Assembly (NCBI GenBank): GCA_009692615.1
Contig: SHYW01000006.1
Coordinates: 1-64,000, forward strand
Direction of reading: 5' to 3'
Source of the DNA: Deltaproteobacteria bacterium
Lineage (GTDB): Bacteria; Desulfobacterota; Binatia; UBA9968
DNA length: 64,000 nucleotides
Positions 25,002-35,159 of the stretch are shown here, piece by piece (the stretch's first letter is position 1; every line of letters starts with the position of its first letter). The position numbers were made by a program, and so were the translations under genes. The notes beneath the pieces were generated by a model. The model ran no database searches. It was not told where the DNA came from and was given only the letters and a program-made list of their open reading frames with translations.

Positions 25002-27995
25002 TCAGCGCAGATCGAAGATCGCCGGCTCGCTGGACGCCAAAATTTGCGGCGCACGCACACGCGTAGCCTGCGTCGCCGCGTGGCTCAACACCTTGGCCAA
25101 CTCCTCGACCCGAATCGGTTTGCTCAAGTAGTCGTCCATGCCGACGCCAAGATATTTTTCCCGGTCGCCTTGCAGCGCGTTGGCGGTCAGCGCGATTATC
25201 CACGGGCGCCGGTCGCCGAGCCGCTGACGAATCACGCTGGTCGCTTCGAGCCCGTCCATTTCAGGCATCTGCACGTCCATCAACACCACATCGTAGTGTT
25301 GCCGTTCCACCGCTTCCACCGCTTCCTTGCCGTTAGAGACCACGTCGGCGCGATAACCCATGCGCTCGAGAATTTTGCCGGCGACTTTTTGATTCACCAC
25401 GTTGTCTTCGGCCAATAGAATCCGCAGCGGTTGGCGCGCCGCGATCCCGGGATCAAGGCTCAAGTTGCCATTCACGGCTTCTTTCACCTGAGCGCCAAAT
25501 ACCATCGACAGAGCGTCAAGGAGCCGCGCTTCCCTAACCGGTTTGGTCAACTCGGCGGTAAATAACTGTTTAGCGCCATCGCGCCGCCCCATCGAGCTCA
25601 GTAAGATAAGCGGTAGCTCGCGGTAGTCCGGCAACTCGCGAGTCTTGCTTGCCAGCTCGATCCCGTCCATTCCCGGCATCTGCATGTCGAGGATCGCCAC
25701 GTCGAACTTTTCTTGAGCCTTAAAAAGCTCCAGCGCCGCGCTTCCTGAATCCGCTGAAATCACGATCAAGCCTTCGGACTCCAATTGGCGCTTGAGGATT
25801 TTGCGGTTTACATCGAGATCGTCGACCGCCAGGACACGCTTGCCTTTGAGCGCGGCACGTTGCCCAGTTTTCTGCCGCGCGTCGTGAGCCTTCCCGACAA
25901 CGGTAAAACTAAAAGTCGATCCCTTCCCCGCTTCACTTTCCACCCAGATCCGCCCACCCATCAGCTCGACTAATTGCTTTGAAATCGCCAGTCCCAATCC
26001 CGTGCCGCCGAACTGGCGCGTCGTCGAGGTGTCGACCTGGCTGAACGACTTGAATAGCCGATCCATTCGTTCGGCGGGAATACCAATACCGGTATCGCGA
26101 ACCGAAAATTCGATCTCGACAACGCGATTTTCGTCGGCCGATTCTGACTTCTGACTTCCGACTTCCCCGTTCTCACTTCTGCCTGTTGCCTGCTGCCTAT
26201 TGCCTTCCCCGCACTTGACCTCAATCAGCACCAACCCCTGCTCGGTGAACTTAACCGCGTTGTTGGCCAGATTAACCAGCACCTGGCGCACCCGCGAGAG
26301 ATCGCCGACGATGCCAAACGGCACACTCGGGTCGATGGAGTAGACCAGTTCGATATTTTTCTCCGTCGCTCGCGGCAACACCAGGTCGGCGGTCTCTTCG
26401 ATGCTCTGGCGGATATCGAAGGGCACCTGCTCGACTTCTAGTTTGCCCGCTTCGATTTTGGAGAAATCCAAGATATCGTTGATCAGCGTCAGCAACGCAT
26501 CGCCGCTCGAGCGGATGGTCTCGGTAAAGTCGCGCTGGTCTTTCGTCTGCTCGGTATCGAGTAACAAACCGGTCATGCCAATCACCGCATTCATCGGTGT
26601 GCGGATCTCGTGGCTCATGTTGGCTAAGAATTCCGATTTGGCGCGGGTCGCCACCTCCGCCTTCTCGAGGGCCTCAGCTAGCTCATCAGCTTTTCTCGTC
26701 ACTTGAGCAGCCTGCTGTTCGACCTGCACCTTTACGTCCTGGAGTTCAACCATTTGGATTTGCAGCTGTCGCTCGGCGCTGCATCGTTCGGTGATTTCCC
26801 CTTCCAGCGTTGCATTGAGGTGGACGATCTCTCGGGTACTGGTTTCAACCATCCGCGCAAGAAACCAGGCCATCAAACTCGCGGCGATAATTCCCAGCGC
26901 CGACACACCCATCGACCATGCGCGTTCCGACTCAAAGATACCGACGCGAGTCCGCAGTAATATATCGAGTTCGCCCACCGCAACCTTCCAGTATTCGAAG
27001 CTCGCTTCACGAGCTTCTATCGCCGCTGGCAAGTAAACTGCCGGCGTGACCCCGCCGCCCTCCGTGGCTGCGGCCTGTTGTGTCAGCGCGATAAACTTCT
27101 TCGCGGCGTCTCGATATTTTATCAATGCCGGTCGCAAATTTTTCTGCAGCGTCGGACTGGTGCCATGAAAATTTGCGTCTTCAATAATCGAGGTTTCGGT
27201 GCTCGCGGTAATGCGGTCGAGATCCGACTCTTGCAGCATGGCGGCATGCACCGCCATTTGCATTTGCTCGTCTGGAGTCGCTTTGCCGCGTGAGAGAATT
27301 GCGTAGCCGAACCGAGCGACGCGGGCGAGGCGTTCCTGGGTTTGTGGCAAAACTAAAAGCGTCACATCCATCAGATAGTAGCTATCCAGATCGGGATCCA
27401 ATATCAGATTCGATGTGTCACCGGCATGGTTGATCATCGTCCTCAAATCCCCCGCCAGGTGATCGAATTGTTTGTCGGCATCTGCTCGCCCAAGACCGCC
27501 CTCCGACCAGGCCCGCGCCAGGGCCTGCCACTCACCGTGGAGGTTTTTCACTTGCGCGTGTAGCCGGTTGCGTTTGGCTAATCCCTCTTCGGTAAATTGC
27601 AAGGCAGTTCCCAAGCGACGGTCTTCGTCGATGAGGCGTTGAAAGCTCGCGGCGATGGTTTCTCGTGGGTCCCGGGCCATCGGCGCGTTGGTCGTCACCA
27701 GACTCGTCAATTGGTACCCCTGGATCAGCTGAAGCAGTTCTTCGAGGCGGCGTTGATAGGCGTTACCACGAAGCTCTTGGGTGGCAAAGTCGATGGAGGC
27801 ATTGATGTTAGCAACGATCAGGTACGCCAAGACACCGATCGGCAAGGCGAAGCTCGCCGCCGCGATCAGCAATATCTTTTTGCCGATGCTCACGCGAGTC
27901 TTCGTTGTGGTCCAAAAGCCGCCCTTTCCCGGAGTGAAACCCGACAGATGGGCGGATCGAAGGGCGGGAGGAGTTTTTCTTTCCATCAATGCCAT
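25002..27995 (-). CDS. Hybrid sensor histidine kinase with two receiver domains
   Basis: 997 residues. Order: membrane segment at about 39-58 ([20 protein letters not shown]), periplasmic sensor to about 350, second membrane segment ([19 protein letters not shown]), coiled coil, HisKA with [21 protein letters not shown] (phospho-His), HATPase with [13 protein letters not shown] (N box), DTGIGIP and [11 protein letters not shown] (G boxes), then two receivers ([12 protein letters not shown] and [12 protein letters not shown], phospho-Asp). No clear HAMP domain. The ATPase domain contains an insert of about 25 residues encoded by heptanucleotide repeats (26142-26211). It is the last gene of a four-gene operon with two periplasmic binding proteins and a paralogous kinase. 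No separate output regulator is seen. Confidence 0.93.
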   Translation of the reverse strand: MALMERKTPPALRSAHLSGFTPGKGGFWTTTKTRVSIGKKILLIAAASFALPIGVLAYLIVANINASIDFATQELRGNAYQRRLEELLQLIQGYQLTSLVTTNAPMARDPRETIAASFQRLIDEDRRLGTALQFTEEGLAKRNRLHAQVKNLHGEWQALARAWSEGGLGRADADKQFDHLAGDLRTMINHAGDTSNLILDPDLDSYYLMDVTLLVLPQTQERLARVARFGYAILSRGKATPDEQMQMAVHAAMLQESDLDRITASTETSIIEDANFHGTSPTLQKNLRPALIKYRDAAKKFIALTQQAAATEGGGVTPAVYLPAAIEAREASFEYWKVAVGELDILLRTRVGIFESERAWSMGVSALGIIAASLMAWFLARMVETSTREIVHLNATLEGEITERCSAERQLQIQMVELQDVKVQVEQQAAQVTRKADELAEALEKAEVATRAKSEFLANMSHEIRTPMNAVIGMTGLLLDTEQTKDQRDFTETIRSSGDALLTLINDILDFSKIEAGKLEVEQVPFDIRQSIEETADLVLPRATEKNIELVYSIDPSVPFGIVGDLSRVRQVLVNLANNAVKFTEQGLVLIEVKCGEGNRQQATGRSENGEVGSQKSESADENRVVEIEFSVRDTGIGIPAERMDRLFKSFSQVDTSTTRQFGGTGLGLAISKQLVELMGGRIWVESEAGKGSTFSFTVVGKAHDARQKTGQRAALKGKRVLAVDDLDVNRKILKRQLESEGLIVISADSGSAALELFKAQEKFDVAILDMQMPGMDGIELASKTRELPDYRELPLILLSSMGRRDGAKQLFTAELTKPVREARLLDALSMVFGAQVKEAVNGNLSLDPGIAARQPLRILLAEDNVVNQKVAGKILERMGYRADVVSNGKEAVEAVERQHYDVVLMDVQMPEMDGLEATSVIRQRLGDRRPWIIALTANALQGDREKYLGVGMDDYLSKPIRVEELAKVLSHAATQATRVRAPQILASSEPAIFDLR
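26142..26211. repeat. Degenerate heptanucleotide repeat array inside a kinase gene
   Basis: Ten 7-base units in strict phase: TTCTGAC, TTCTGAC, TTCCGAC, TTCCCCG, TTCTCAC, TTCTGCC, TGTTGCC, TGCTGCC, TATTGCC, TTCCCCG (plus strand). On the coding strand it adds the low-complexity stretch [20 protein letters not shown] between the N box and the DTGIGIP motif of the HATPase domain. The reading frame is kept. Confidence 0.85.
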
Positions 27996-28007
27996 CGTGA
28001 TATCCTC

Positions 28008-30863
28008 CTAAAGTGTCCTGAGAGCGTCAGCGTCAGGCATCTTGTCCGCCACGGTGCACTCCACGTTGGCGGCCGCTAAAGTCCTTTGTCCCGCCTGCGC
28101 CAACACCCTGGCCAACTCCGCGACCCGAATCGGTTTGCTCAAGTAGTCGTCCATGCCGACGCCAAGATATTTTTCCCGGTCGCCTTGCAGCGCGTTCGCC
28201 GTCAGCGCGATAATCCACGGGCGCTGATCGCCGAGCCGCTGACGAATCACACTGGTCGCTTCGAGCCCGTCCATTTCAGGCATCTGCACGTCCATCAACA
28301 CCACGTCGTAGTGTTGCCGTTTCACCGCCGCCACCGCTTCTTTGCCGTTGGCGACCACGTCCGGGCGATAACCCATGCGGTCGAGAATCTTGATCGCGAC
28401 CTTCTGGTTCACGACGTTGTCCTCGGCGAGAAGTATTTTTAGCGGAAATCGTTCAGCCAATTTTTGCTCAACTTTGGGCTTGGCCAGTGAAGCGCCATTC
28501 TTCGACGAACCGCCGAGCACTTTCACTAGCACATCGCAGAGCTGTGACGCCTTAACCGGTTTGACCAACACCCGGACAAAGTCATGGTTGGCGAATTCCG
28601 GCCGCGCCGAGGTCAGCATGACCAACGGCAGGGATTCACAGCCTTGGCGCGAGTGGATTCGCGCCGCCAACTCGATACCGTCCATCTCCGGCATCTGCAT
28701 GTCCAACAGCGCGACATCGAATTTTTCGCCGTTCTTAATAAATCTCAACGCATCAGCGCCTGAAGCGGCCGATCTGACGACCATACCCTGAGCTTCGAGT
28801 TGGCGCGTAACGATGGCAAGGTTGATCTCCTGATCGTCCACCGACAAAACCCGTTTTCCAGTCAACTCAGAGCGCTGCTTCTCGACACTTGGAGCCGCGA
28901 CGGCCGTGCCGCGGATGGTAAACGAGAAGGTTGAACCTTTGCCCACTTCGCTCTCGACCCAAATTTTACCGCCCATCAGTTCGACCAGCTGTTTTGAGAT
29001 CGCTAAACCCAAACCCGTGCCGCCATACAGTCGCGTCGTCGAACTATCGACTTGGCTAAAAGATTTGAACAACCGATTCAACCGATCGGCGGGAATACCG
29101 ATACCGGTATCGCGCACCGAAAAAACCACCTCCAGCTCGTCCCCTCCGCCTACCTGGTTTCGGGTTTCGAGTTGCAAGTTTCGAGTTTCAGACTTCGCTC
29201 CAAGATCAGCGCTCACTCCGATGCCATTTTCAATTTTCAATTGTCCATTATCGATTTGTCCGTCTCCGCGCTTCACATCGATAAACACAATGCCCTTCTC
29301 GGTGAACTTCACCGCGTTGTTGACCAGATTGACCACCACCTGGCGCACCCGGGCGAGATCGCCGACAATGCCCCACGGGACACTCGGGTCGATGGAATAA
29401 ATCAGCTCCAGACCTTTCTCGCTAGCCCGTCCAGTAACCAAATCGGCGGCCTCCTCGACGCACTGACGCACATCGAACGGCGCTTGTTCGATGTCGAGTT
29501 GTCCGGCTTCGATCTTGGAAAAATCTAGAATATCATTGATCAGTTCCAGCAACGCGTCGCCGCTCTTGCGGATCGTCTGGGTGAAGTCGCGCTGTTCGTC
29601 GTTGAGCTTGGTATCGAGCAGCAGCCCGGTCATGCCGATCACCGCGTTCATCGGCGTGCGAATCTCGTGGCTCATGTTGGCGAGAAAGTCGCTCTTGGCT
29701 TGGGTTGCCGCTTCGGCCTCGTCTTTGGCCGTCTCCAACTGCTCGCCTTGCTTGACGCTTTCGGAGTAGAGCGTCGTCAGCTCTTGAGTCCGTTCGGCGA
29801 TCTTTTCTTCCAGACCCTGGTACGACTCTTTCAACGTCGCGGCCATGCCGTTGAACTGCTCAGCCAAACTTTCAAGCTCGTCGCCGGTGCGGATATTCAG
29901 TCGATGATCTAAGTTGCCCTCGGCGATCGAACGCGCGCCGGCCGCCAGATCACGCACCGCGCCGGTAATGCGGTTACTAAAAAATGCACTAAAGCCAAAG
30001 GCAACGACGATGCTAAGACCGAGGATCGCGAAGAATGCCCACTTAACCGCCAGCAATTGTCCCAACGCTGTGGCCTCGGGCTCTTCGACGATCACCGTCC
30101 AGCCGAGTTTGGGAATTATCAAACGGCTTTCAATCGTCGCGCCGGAGGCCGCGCTGCGCTGGTTCGCCGCAACATTTAACTTGGCGGTATTCGCCGCCAA
30201 CAAAACCTTTGAATAATCCGGATGAGCGATCAGCCGGCCCTTAGCATCGGCGACGGAAACCACTCCGCTGGTTTCCGCGCTGATATCGGCCACCGCCTCC
30301 CAAAGATTTTTGAGACTCACTCGAGCGATCATCGCGCCGGCGATCTCGGCCGCCGTATAGCGCACCGGCACCGCAACCGTTACGAAGGGTTCCGCGGTAA
30401 ACTCGTACTCCACTGGGCCGTAGAAAACCTTGCCGCGCATCGGTTCGAGAAATATCGGCGCGAATGTGAGATCGACGACTTGCGCCTCTTCATAGACTTG
30501 ATCGCGGGAGACTTGCTCGATCCGTTTGCCGGTGGCGTCTACGAACGAGAGTTGACGAATTTGTGGGTCGAGTTTCATCAACCGGGTCAACGCTTGTCTT
30601 TGCGCGTCGGCCTTGGCTTCCCAAAATCTGCCGATTTCACCGGCGGTCGCAAGACGGCTGGCCCGTTGGTCGACGAACTCAACGATATGCGCGGAGGCGC
30701 GCAGCAACAACTGCTCTTGCCGTTGGCTCACGCCCGCGCGCAAGGTCGGATCGATGCGCCACTGCCAAAGTACCAAGACCGCGACGCCGATCACGGCTAA
30801 ATTGATCAATAGCAAACTAAAGAATTTGGCGCGCAGTGTCGACGCTCGGAGAAGTTTCATCAC
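28008..30863 (-). CDS. Hybrid sensor histidine kinase with dCache-like sensor, HAMP and two receivers
   Basis: 951 residues. Membrane segment at about 15-34, periplasmic dCache-like sensor ([52 protein letters not shown]), second membrane segment near 280, HAMP ([20 protein letters not shown]), HisKA with [21 protein letters not shown], HATPase ([31 protein letters not shown]), and receivers with [11 protein letters not shown] and [11 protein letters not shown]. The ATPase domain carries a repeat-encoded insert at the same site as its neighbour. Its last receiver is nearly identical at DNA level to that of the downstream kinase. Thirty bases separate it from the upstream binding-protein gene. 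Confidence 0.93.
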   Translation of the reverse strand: MMKLLRASTLRAKFFSLLLINLAVIGVAVLVLWQWRIDPTLRAGVSQRQEQLLLRASAHIVEFVDQRASRLATAGEIGRFWEAKADAQRQALTRLMKLDPQIRQLSFVDATGKRIEQVSRDQVYEEAQVVDLTFAPIFLEPMRGKVFYGPVEYEFTAEPFVTVAVPVRYTAAEIAGAMIARVSLKNLWEAVADISAETSGVVSVADAKGRLIAHPDYSKVLLAANTAKLNVAANQRSAASGATIESRLIIPKLGWTVIVEEPEATALGQLLAVKWAFFAILGLSIVVAFGFSAFFSNRITGAVRDLAAGARSIAEGNLDHRLNIRTGDELESLAEQFNGMAATLKESYQGLEEKIAERTQELTTLYSESVKQGEQLETAKDEAEAATQAKSDFLANMSHEIRTPMNAVIGMTGLLLDTKLNDEQRDFTQTIRKSGDALLELINDILDFSKIEAGQLDIEQAPFDVRQCVEEAADLVTGRASEKGLELIYSIDPSVPWGIVGDLARVRQVVVNLVNNAVKFTEKGIVFIDVKRGDGQIDNGQLKIENGIGVSADLGAKSETRNLQLETRNQVGGGDELEVVFSVRDTGIGIPADRLNRLFKSFSQVDSSTTRLYGGTGLGLAISKQLVELMGGKIWVESEVGKGSTFSFTIRGTAVAAPSVEKQRSELTGKRVLSVDDQEINLAIVTRQLEAQGMVVRSAASGADALRFIKNGEKFDVALLDMQMPEMDGIELAARIHSRQGCESLPLVMLTSARPEFANHDFVRVLVKPVKASQLCDVLVKVLGGSSKNGASLAKPKVEQKLAERFPLKILLAEDNVVNQKVAIKILDRMGYRPDVVANGKEAVAAVKRQHYDVVLMDVQMPEMDGLEATSVIRQRLGDQRPWIIALTANALQGDREKYLGVGMDDYLSKPIRVAELARVLAQAGQRTLAAANVECTVADKMPDADALRTL
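29155..29258. repeat. Two heptanucleotide repeat runs inside a kinase gene
   Basis: First run 29155-29196: TGGTTTC, GGGTTTC, GAGTTGC, AAGTTTC, GAGTTTC, AGACTTC. Second run 29224-29258: CCATTTT, CAATTTT, CAATTGT, CCATTAT, CGATTTG. They encode low-complexity residues ([26 protein letters not shown]) between the N box and DTGIGIP of the HATPase domain, the same position as the insert at 26142-26211 but with different repeat units. Confidence 0.82.
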
Positions 30864-30893
30864 GTCTTTCTTTTACCTGAATCGTCGAACGCC

Positions 30894-31883
30894 TTAGTCG
30901 AATATTTTATCGGCCCGCTCCAAGATTTTTTCAGGAACTTTGAGACCGATCGCTTTGGCGGTGCTACGATTGATCGTGAGCACCAGAGGATACGGCGTCT
31001 CGATCGGGATCTCGGCGGGTTTCACGCCTTTCAAAACTTTAACCACGAGTTTGGCCGCTTGCGCGCCCATCAAATGGAAGTCGGAACCGTAAGAACCCAG
31101 CGCGCCCGCTTTAACCCAAGAGTCCTCGTGAACAACTAAAGGTATACGTTCCATTTTCGCTTTGGCGATCAATCCCTGAATATTCATCCCGATTAGAACG
31201 GACGGAATAGGAAAGATCGCGTCAATGCTCTGCCATCTTTCTGCCAGCAGTTTGCCAAAGTCTTCGGTGCCGACGACGTCTTTGCTTACCAGACGGAAAC
31301 CCATCTTTTTGGCGGGCTCGTTTAAATAGGGCAGCACGACCTTGGCACTGGTTTCATTTATCGAAACGATCACCAAGACCGACTTCGCCCTGGGCGCGAG
31401 GTCCTTTAACAGTTCTAGCCGCTTCGCCGTTAGCAGCGCTGCGTGATTGGATACCCCCGTGACATTGTTGCGCGACGAGGCGAAGCTGTCGACGAGCTGA
31501 GCACGCACCGGATCGCCCACCACGGTAAAGACAATCGGAATCGTTGCGGTGGCTCGTTTGACCGCAGTCGTGTGCGCTGTTGCCACCGTAAAAATCAGAT
31601 CCGGCTTCGCCTCGATCAGTTTTGCCACATGCCCGTCAAGGTTGGCCGTCTCGCCTTTGCTATCCTCGACGATAAAACTCAGATTCTTACCTTCGCGGTA
31701 ACCGAATTTCATCAGCCCCTCGCGCAGTCCGTCCAACACCGGCGCAAAGTTCACTCCCGGCGTCAGCACTCCAATATTCGCCGGCGCCGGCTGCGCGCTC
31801 ACGGGTACCGCGCCGCAGAATCCGATTGCCGCCGCTAACAGGCAAGTCGTGATTGCGATATTTTTCAATTTGCTTGACTCCAT
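30894..31883 (-). CDS. ABC_sub_bind-type periplasmic substrate-binding protein
   Basis: About 329 residues from the ATG at 31883, which has AAGGTG seven bases upstream; the Met at 31898 lacks such a site. Signal peptide: LKNIAITTCLLAAAIGFCGAVPVSAQ. The fold is that of PF04392 proteins (TrpX-like): IGVLTPGVNFAPVLDGLREGLMKFGYREGKNL, AKPDLIFTVATAHTTAVKRAT, IPIVFTVVGDPV, and ALGSYGSDFHLMGAQAAKL with a final LVLTINRSTAKAIGL. In this operon the gene is followed by a histidine kinase rather than by ABC permease genes. It may therefore present ligand to the kinase sensor, as LuxP does for LuxQ; this is inference. Confidence 0.9.
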   Translation of the reverse strand: MESSKLKNIAITTCLLAAAIGFCGAVPVSAQPAPANIGVLTPGVNFAPVLDGLREGLMKFGYREGKNLSFIVEDSKGETANLDGHVAKLIEAKPDLIFTVATAHTTAVKRATATIPIVFTVVGDPVRAQLVDSFASSRNNVTGVSNHAALLTAKRLELLKDLAPRAKSVLVIVSINETSAKVVLPYLNEPAKKMGFRLVSKDVVGTEDFGKLLAERWQSIDAIFPIPSVLIGMNIQGLIAKAKMERIPLVVHEDSWVKAGALGSYGSDFHLMGAQAAKLVVKVLKGVKPAEIPIETPYPLVLTINRSTAKAIGLKVPEKILERADKIFD

Positions 31884-31910
31884 GCTTATCACCTTCATTT
31901 TTGACGATTC

Positions 31911-32897
31911 TTATTCGACAATGCGATCCACGCGGGACATCGCCTCACGGGAAATCCTTGAGCCTAACAATTTGGCGGTCGTCTGATTGATCACGAGCAC
32001 GAGTTTATCCGGCGCCTCCGTGGGAATTTCTGACGGCTTGCCCCCTTTGAGAATCTTGGCCAGCAACCTGGCCGATTGAAGACCGCTCTGGTGAAAATCG
32101 GCGCCGTAGGAAAACAGCGCGCCCCGTTCAGCCATCGTCGTCTCATGGGTTATCATCGGCAGCTTTTCTTGCTTGGACTTTTTGATCAGCATGTCGATAT
32201 GGGTGCTCGCCAGGACCGACGGCACATGGTAGATCGCATCGACAGCGCCGCGGGGGAGAGCTGCCAGAGCTTTCTCGATGTCCTCTCGGCTCGAAACCTC
32301 ACGGCGGACGATTTCAATCCGCAACTTCTCGGCGCTGCTTTCGACGAGCTTGAGGGAATCCAAAGAGATACCGTCCTTCGCCGCAACCAGCGCCAAGATC
32401 CGCTTCACTCCCGGCACCAGCTCCTTGAGAACCTCCAAGCGTTTTCCCGACAGCAGCACGGAATGACTCATGATGCCGGTGGCATTGCTTTTCGAATTGC
32501 CGTAGCCGGTGGTCAAGCCTGACTTCACCGGGTCGCTGACCCAAACAAATACAATCGGCAGCTCGCCAGCCAATTGCTTAACGGCAACCGCATGGGCGGT
32601 GGTCACGGCGAACAACACGCTGGGACGGAACTCAAGAATTTTCTTGATCGGTTCGGCGAGATCGGAGTTCGATCCCTTAGTATCCTGGACCGCGAAGCTC
32701 AGCTCCTTATCCGGGCGGAAACCTAACCGCTCCAGCCCCTCTTTGAGGCCGTCCAGCGCCGGTTCGAAAGTCAGACCGGGCGTCAGCACGCCGATGCGGT
32801 GGGTTTGCGCGATGACGTAGACAGGAACACTGATTCCCGCCGCTGCGATTATGAAATAACCGGCGATTAACCTTCTAATCGGATACGATCTCTTCAT
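31911..32897 (-). CDS. ABC_sub_bind-type periplasmic substrate-binding protein, paralogue
   Basis: About 328 residues from the ATG at 32897, where the signal peptide begins (MKRSYPIRRLIAGYFIIAAAGISVPVYVIAQ); an upstream in-frame start at 33029 would bury it. The mature protein parallels the next gene throughout: IGVLTPGLTFEPALDGLKEGLERLGF, LPIVFVWVSDPVKSG, LFSYGADFHQSGLQSARLLAKILKG, KLVLVINQTTAKLLG. First gene of the operon binder-binder-kinase-kinase, with only 27 bases to the next start. The pair looks like an old tandem duplication. Confidence 0.9.
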   Translation of the reverse strand: MKRSYPIRRLIAGYFIIAAAGISVPVYVIAQTHRIGVLTPGLTFEPALDGLKEGLERLGFRPDKELSFAVQDTKGSNSDLAEPIKKILEFRPSVLFAVTTAHAVAVKQLAGELPIVFVWVSDPVKSGLTTGYGNSKSNATGIMSHSVLLSGKRLEVLKELVPGVKRILALVAAKDGISLDSLKLVESSAEKLRIEIVRREVSSREDIEKALAALPRGAVDAIYHVPSVLASTHIDMLIKKSKQEKLPMITHETTMAERGALFSYGADFHQSGLQSARLLAKILKGGKPSEIPTEAPDKLVLVINQTTAKLLGSRISREAMSRVDRIVE

Positions 32898-33146
32898 AGT
32901 GTCAGGTTCTTTCCAAGCCATCGAACAAGATACATTCAAGTTTATTGATCCATAGATCGGTAAGACTACGTAGGACTTTAGCGCGCCCGATTCCCTCTGA
33001 GCGAATTGGAGGAACCCTAGCGGCAGCACTTGGAATTGTTGGCAGGAAGCTATGGAACAAACGACGCACTGCGGCAGCGCGCGTTGGGATTCGTAGGACA
33101 GAGACGGACGGATGCTCGCTTAAAAATGGAAACGTGATGGATTGAT

Positions 33147-34091
33147 TTAGTTGCCAGTCAGGGTGTCTAAATCGCCGAACAACTTGTCGAGCTTGGCAAG
33201 CGCGGCTTTGGGTAACGGCGGTTTGGTGATCGCGTTTAAGTTTTCATTCAGATGATCCAGATTGCCGGTGCCCGTGAGAACCACATCGACACCTTGCTCA
33301 TGACGGCAAAAACGGTAGGCCGCTTCCGGCAACGTCGCGGCGTCAGTTTCTTTGAGTAAGAAACCCAGCGGGTCGTTCAGTTCGAGTGCATCTTTTGCCA
33401 GGGTACCCTTCTCAACCAGCTCTGCGCACATCTCCATGAGCCGCTTAGTTTGGCTTAAGGCGCGCCGCACGGCGAACATGTCGAGGACCCCGACGCCGGC
33501 TTGCAGCGTCAGCGGAAAAATGTTTTTGCGCGCCGACGGATTGAGCAAACTGAAGCCGACCATCACCACGTCCCAGAGATTTTTTTTGAGACTGTCTTCC
33601 AACATCGTGTGCGCGGTGTCGACGACAAACCCTTCGGTGACGCCGATGAAACGAATCTTGCCCTGCTCCTTCAACCGGCGCATCGGTTCGATCAAACGAT
33701 CTTGCGCGAACTGGTAATCCTTGGGCTCGACGCCGTGCAGATGATAGATGTCGATGTAGTCGGTGCCGAGCAATCTTAAACTCTTCTCGACACCGGCAAA
33801 AATCGCCGCCGCAGGATCGGTATCGTCGGGCTTCGGTAAGGTTATCTTAGTGGAGATCACCACCTGATCCCGCGGCCGTCCGGCGATCGCTTTGCCGACC
33901 ACCCCTTCGGTGCCGTAATTCTGCGCCGTGTCGAGAAAGTTGACGCCGAGATCGAGCGCCTGCTTGATCAAGCGAACCGCATGTTCTTCCGCCCCGGCAT
34001 CGCCGCGCATGCCGAGCCGGCTCGGCCCGCCGCAGCCCAGTCCAGCGACGCTAACTTTCAAACCTGTTCTACCTAAAGTTGTGTATTCCAT
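33147..34091 (-). CDS. Aldo/keto reductase
   Basis: About 314 residues from the ATG at 34091 (a Met two codons earlier is possible); AGGA lies about ten bases upstream. Opening MEYTTLGRTGLKVSVAGLGCGG is typical. Catalytic residues: Asp and Tyr in NFLDTAQNYGTEGVVGKAI, Lys in VVISTKITLP, His in IYHLHGVEP. The C-terminal VDVVLTGTGNLDHLNENL binds NADPH. Reduction of aldehydes or ketones is the family role. It lies downstream of a thioesterase gene, 26 bases away, with a GTAGGGGCG repeat half in the gap. Confidence 0.9.
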   Translation of the reverse strand: MEYTTLGRTGLKVSVAGLGCGGPSRLGMRGDAGAEEHAVRLIKQALDLGVNFLDTAQNYGTEGVVGKAIAGRPRDQVVISTKITLPKPDDTDPAAAIFAGVEKSLRLLGTDYIDIYHLHGVEPKDYQFAQDRLIEPMRRLKEQGKIRFIGVTEGFVVDTAHTMLEDSLKKNLWDVVMVGFSLLNPSARKNIFPLTLQAGVGVLDMFAVRRALSQTKRLMEMCAELVEKGTLAKDALELNDPLGFLLKETDAATLPEAAYRFCRHEQGVDVVLTGTGNLDHLNENLNAITKPPLPKAALAKLDKLFGDLDTLTGN

Positions 34092-34117
34092 CGCCATCGA
34101 TCCTGTAGGGGCGCGAT

Positions 34118-34570
34118 TCACCATTCCACCCGTACGCCCAGCACTTCGCCGGTAGCGCGAATCAGTCCGGCGACGCTCAATGCGCAATCGACCCAAGCCT
34201 TTCGGCCATCCAACTTGGCAATCCGTGCGCGTAAATCAATTTGTTCGTGCAGCGGCGTTGGCTTCAAATAGGAAACATTCAAATTCGCCGTGACGTAACC
34301 GATGCGCGGCGCGCTGCCGATGGCGCGCCCTTCGGCGCGATAGGCGTGGGCGATGGCGAGGTTCAAGCTGTGGCAATCGATTAGCGAAGCGATAATGCCG
34401 CCGTTTAAATTATCCTGGGCGCCGCCGCAGTGATGCGGCTGGGCGCGCCAGGTGGCAACCGCCTCATCGCCGTTCCAAAAACTTTTTAGCTGCAAGCCTT
34501 TCTCATTGGCGGCGCCGCAACCATGGCAATGATGTACCGAGCCTTGATCCTGAAAAGCGAGATCGCTCAC
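34118..34570 (-). CDS. PaaI-type hotdog thioesterase
   Basis: 150 residues. An N-terminal Cys-rich lead (HHCHGCGAANEKGLQL), then the hotdog helix region AQDNLNGGIIASLIDCHSLNLAIAHAY with the Asp used for catalysis, and strands VTANLNVSYLKPTPLHEQIDLRARI. Members hydrolyse acyl-CoA thioesters, often phenylacetyl- or other aromatic acyl-CoA. The stop of the MsrB gene is one base upstream of its start, so the order msrB, thioesterase, aldo/keto reductase looks like one operon. Confidence 0.86.
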   Translation of the reverse strand: MSDLAFQDQGSVHHCHGCGAANEKGLQLKSFWNGDEAVATWRAQPHHCGGAQDNLNGGIIASLIDCHSLNLAIAHAYRAEGRAIGSAPRIGYVTANLNVSYLKPTPLHEQIDLRARIAKLDGRKAWVDCALSVAGLIRATGEVLGVRVEW

Positions 34571-34571
34571 G

Positions 34572-34967
34572 CTATTTGTCTTTTTCGAACTTCAGCGACG
34601 CCGAGTTGATGCAGTAGCGCAGGCTAGTCGGCTTGGGACCGTCGTCGAAAACATGGCCCAAGTGAGCGTCGCACTTGCTGCACAGCGCTTCGACCCGGCG
34701 CATGCCGTAGCTGGTGTCGGTTTCGGTTTCGACGTTGTCGGCCGCCACCGGCGCGTAAAAACTCGGCCAGCCGGTGCCGGAGTCGAACTTGGTCTCCGAA
34801 CTGAACAGTTCGTTGCCGCAGCAAATGCAACGGTAAGTTCCCTTCTCATGATTGTCCCAATACTCGCCCGTGAAAGCGCGCTCGGTGCCCTTCTTCCGCG
34901 CCACAGAAAACTGCTCGTCGGTCAGTTGTTTCTTCCACTCGTCGTCGTTCTTTTTGATTTTGTCCAT
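34572..34967 (-). CDS. msrB: Peptide-methionine (R)-S-oxide reductase MsrB
   Basis: 131 residues, standard length. Zinc ligands Cys47-x-x-Cys50 and Cys96-x-x-Cys99, catalytic Cys119 in [12 protein letters not shown], and the substrate pocket SGTGWPSF (63-70). It reduces the R epimer of methionine sulfoxide in proteins, using thioredoxin. No signal peptide, so cytoplasmic. First gene of a likely three-gene operon with the thioesterase and aldo/keto reductase. Confidence 0.96.
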   Translation of the reverse strand: MDKIKKNDDEWKKQLTDEQFSVARKKGTERAFTGEYWDNHEKGTYRCICCGNELFSSETKFDSGTGWPSFYAPVAADNVETETDTSYGMRRVEALCSKCDAHLGHVFDDGPKPTSLRYCINSASLKFEKDK

Positions 34968-35043
34968 CGTCGGCTCCGATCATATTTATAATTCCGATCA
35001 ATTAAGAGTTAGCGTCGTTGATGTCCCAAGTTCGGATTTGTTC

Positions 35044-35120
35044 TTTCACCACGAAGATCACGAAGGGTTCGCACAATTATTGCCCCGAACTTCGTGCTCT
35101 TCGTGTCCTTCGTGGTGAAA
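35044..35120. repeat. CACGAAG-type intergenic palindrome, copy 1
   Basis: A 13-base perfect inverted repeat (35044-35056 with 35108-35120, TTTCACCACGAAG) encloses further CACGAAG / CTTCGTG units at 8-9 base spacing. Related elements lie at 52086-52165 and 55744-55808. The gap 34968-35159 holds nothing else recognisable. Confidence 0.85.
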
Positions 35121-35159
35121 ACATTTTAACGTTAGACTTGGAATAAGTATTATTACGTC

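Noticed and set aside
26142-26211. Possible CRISPR-like array
   Set aside because: The unit is only seven bases, degenerate and without spacers; it lies inside a coding frame.
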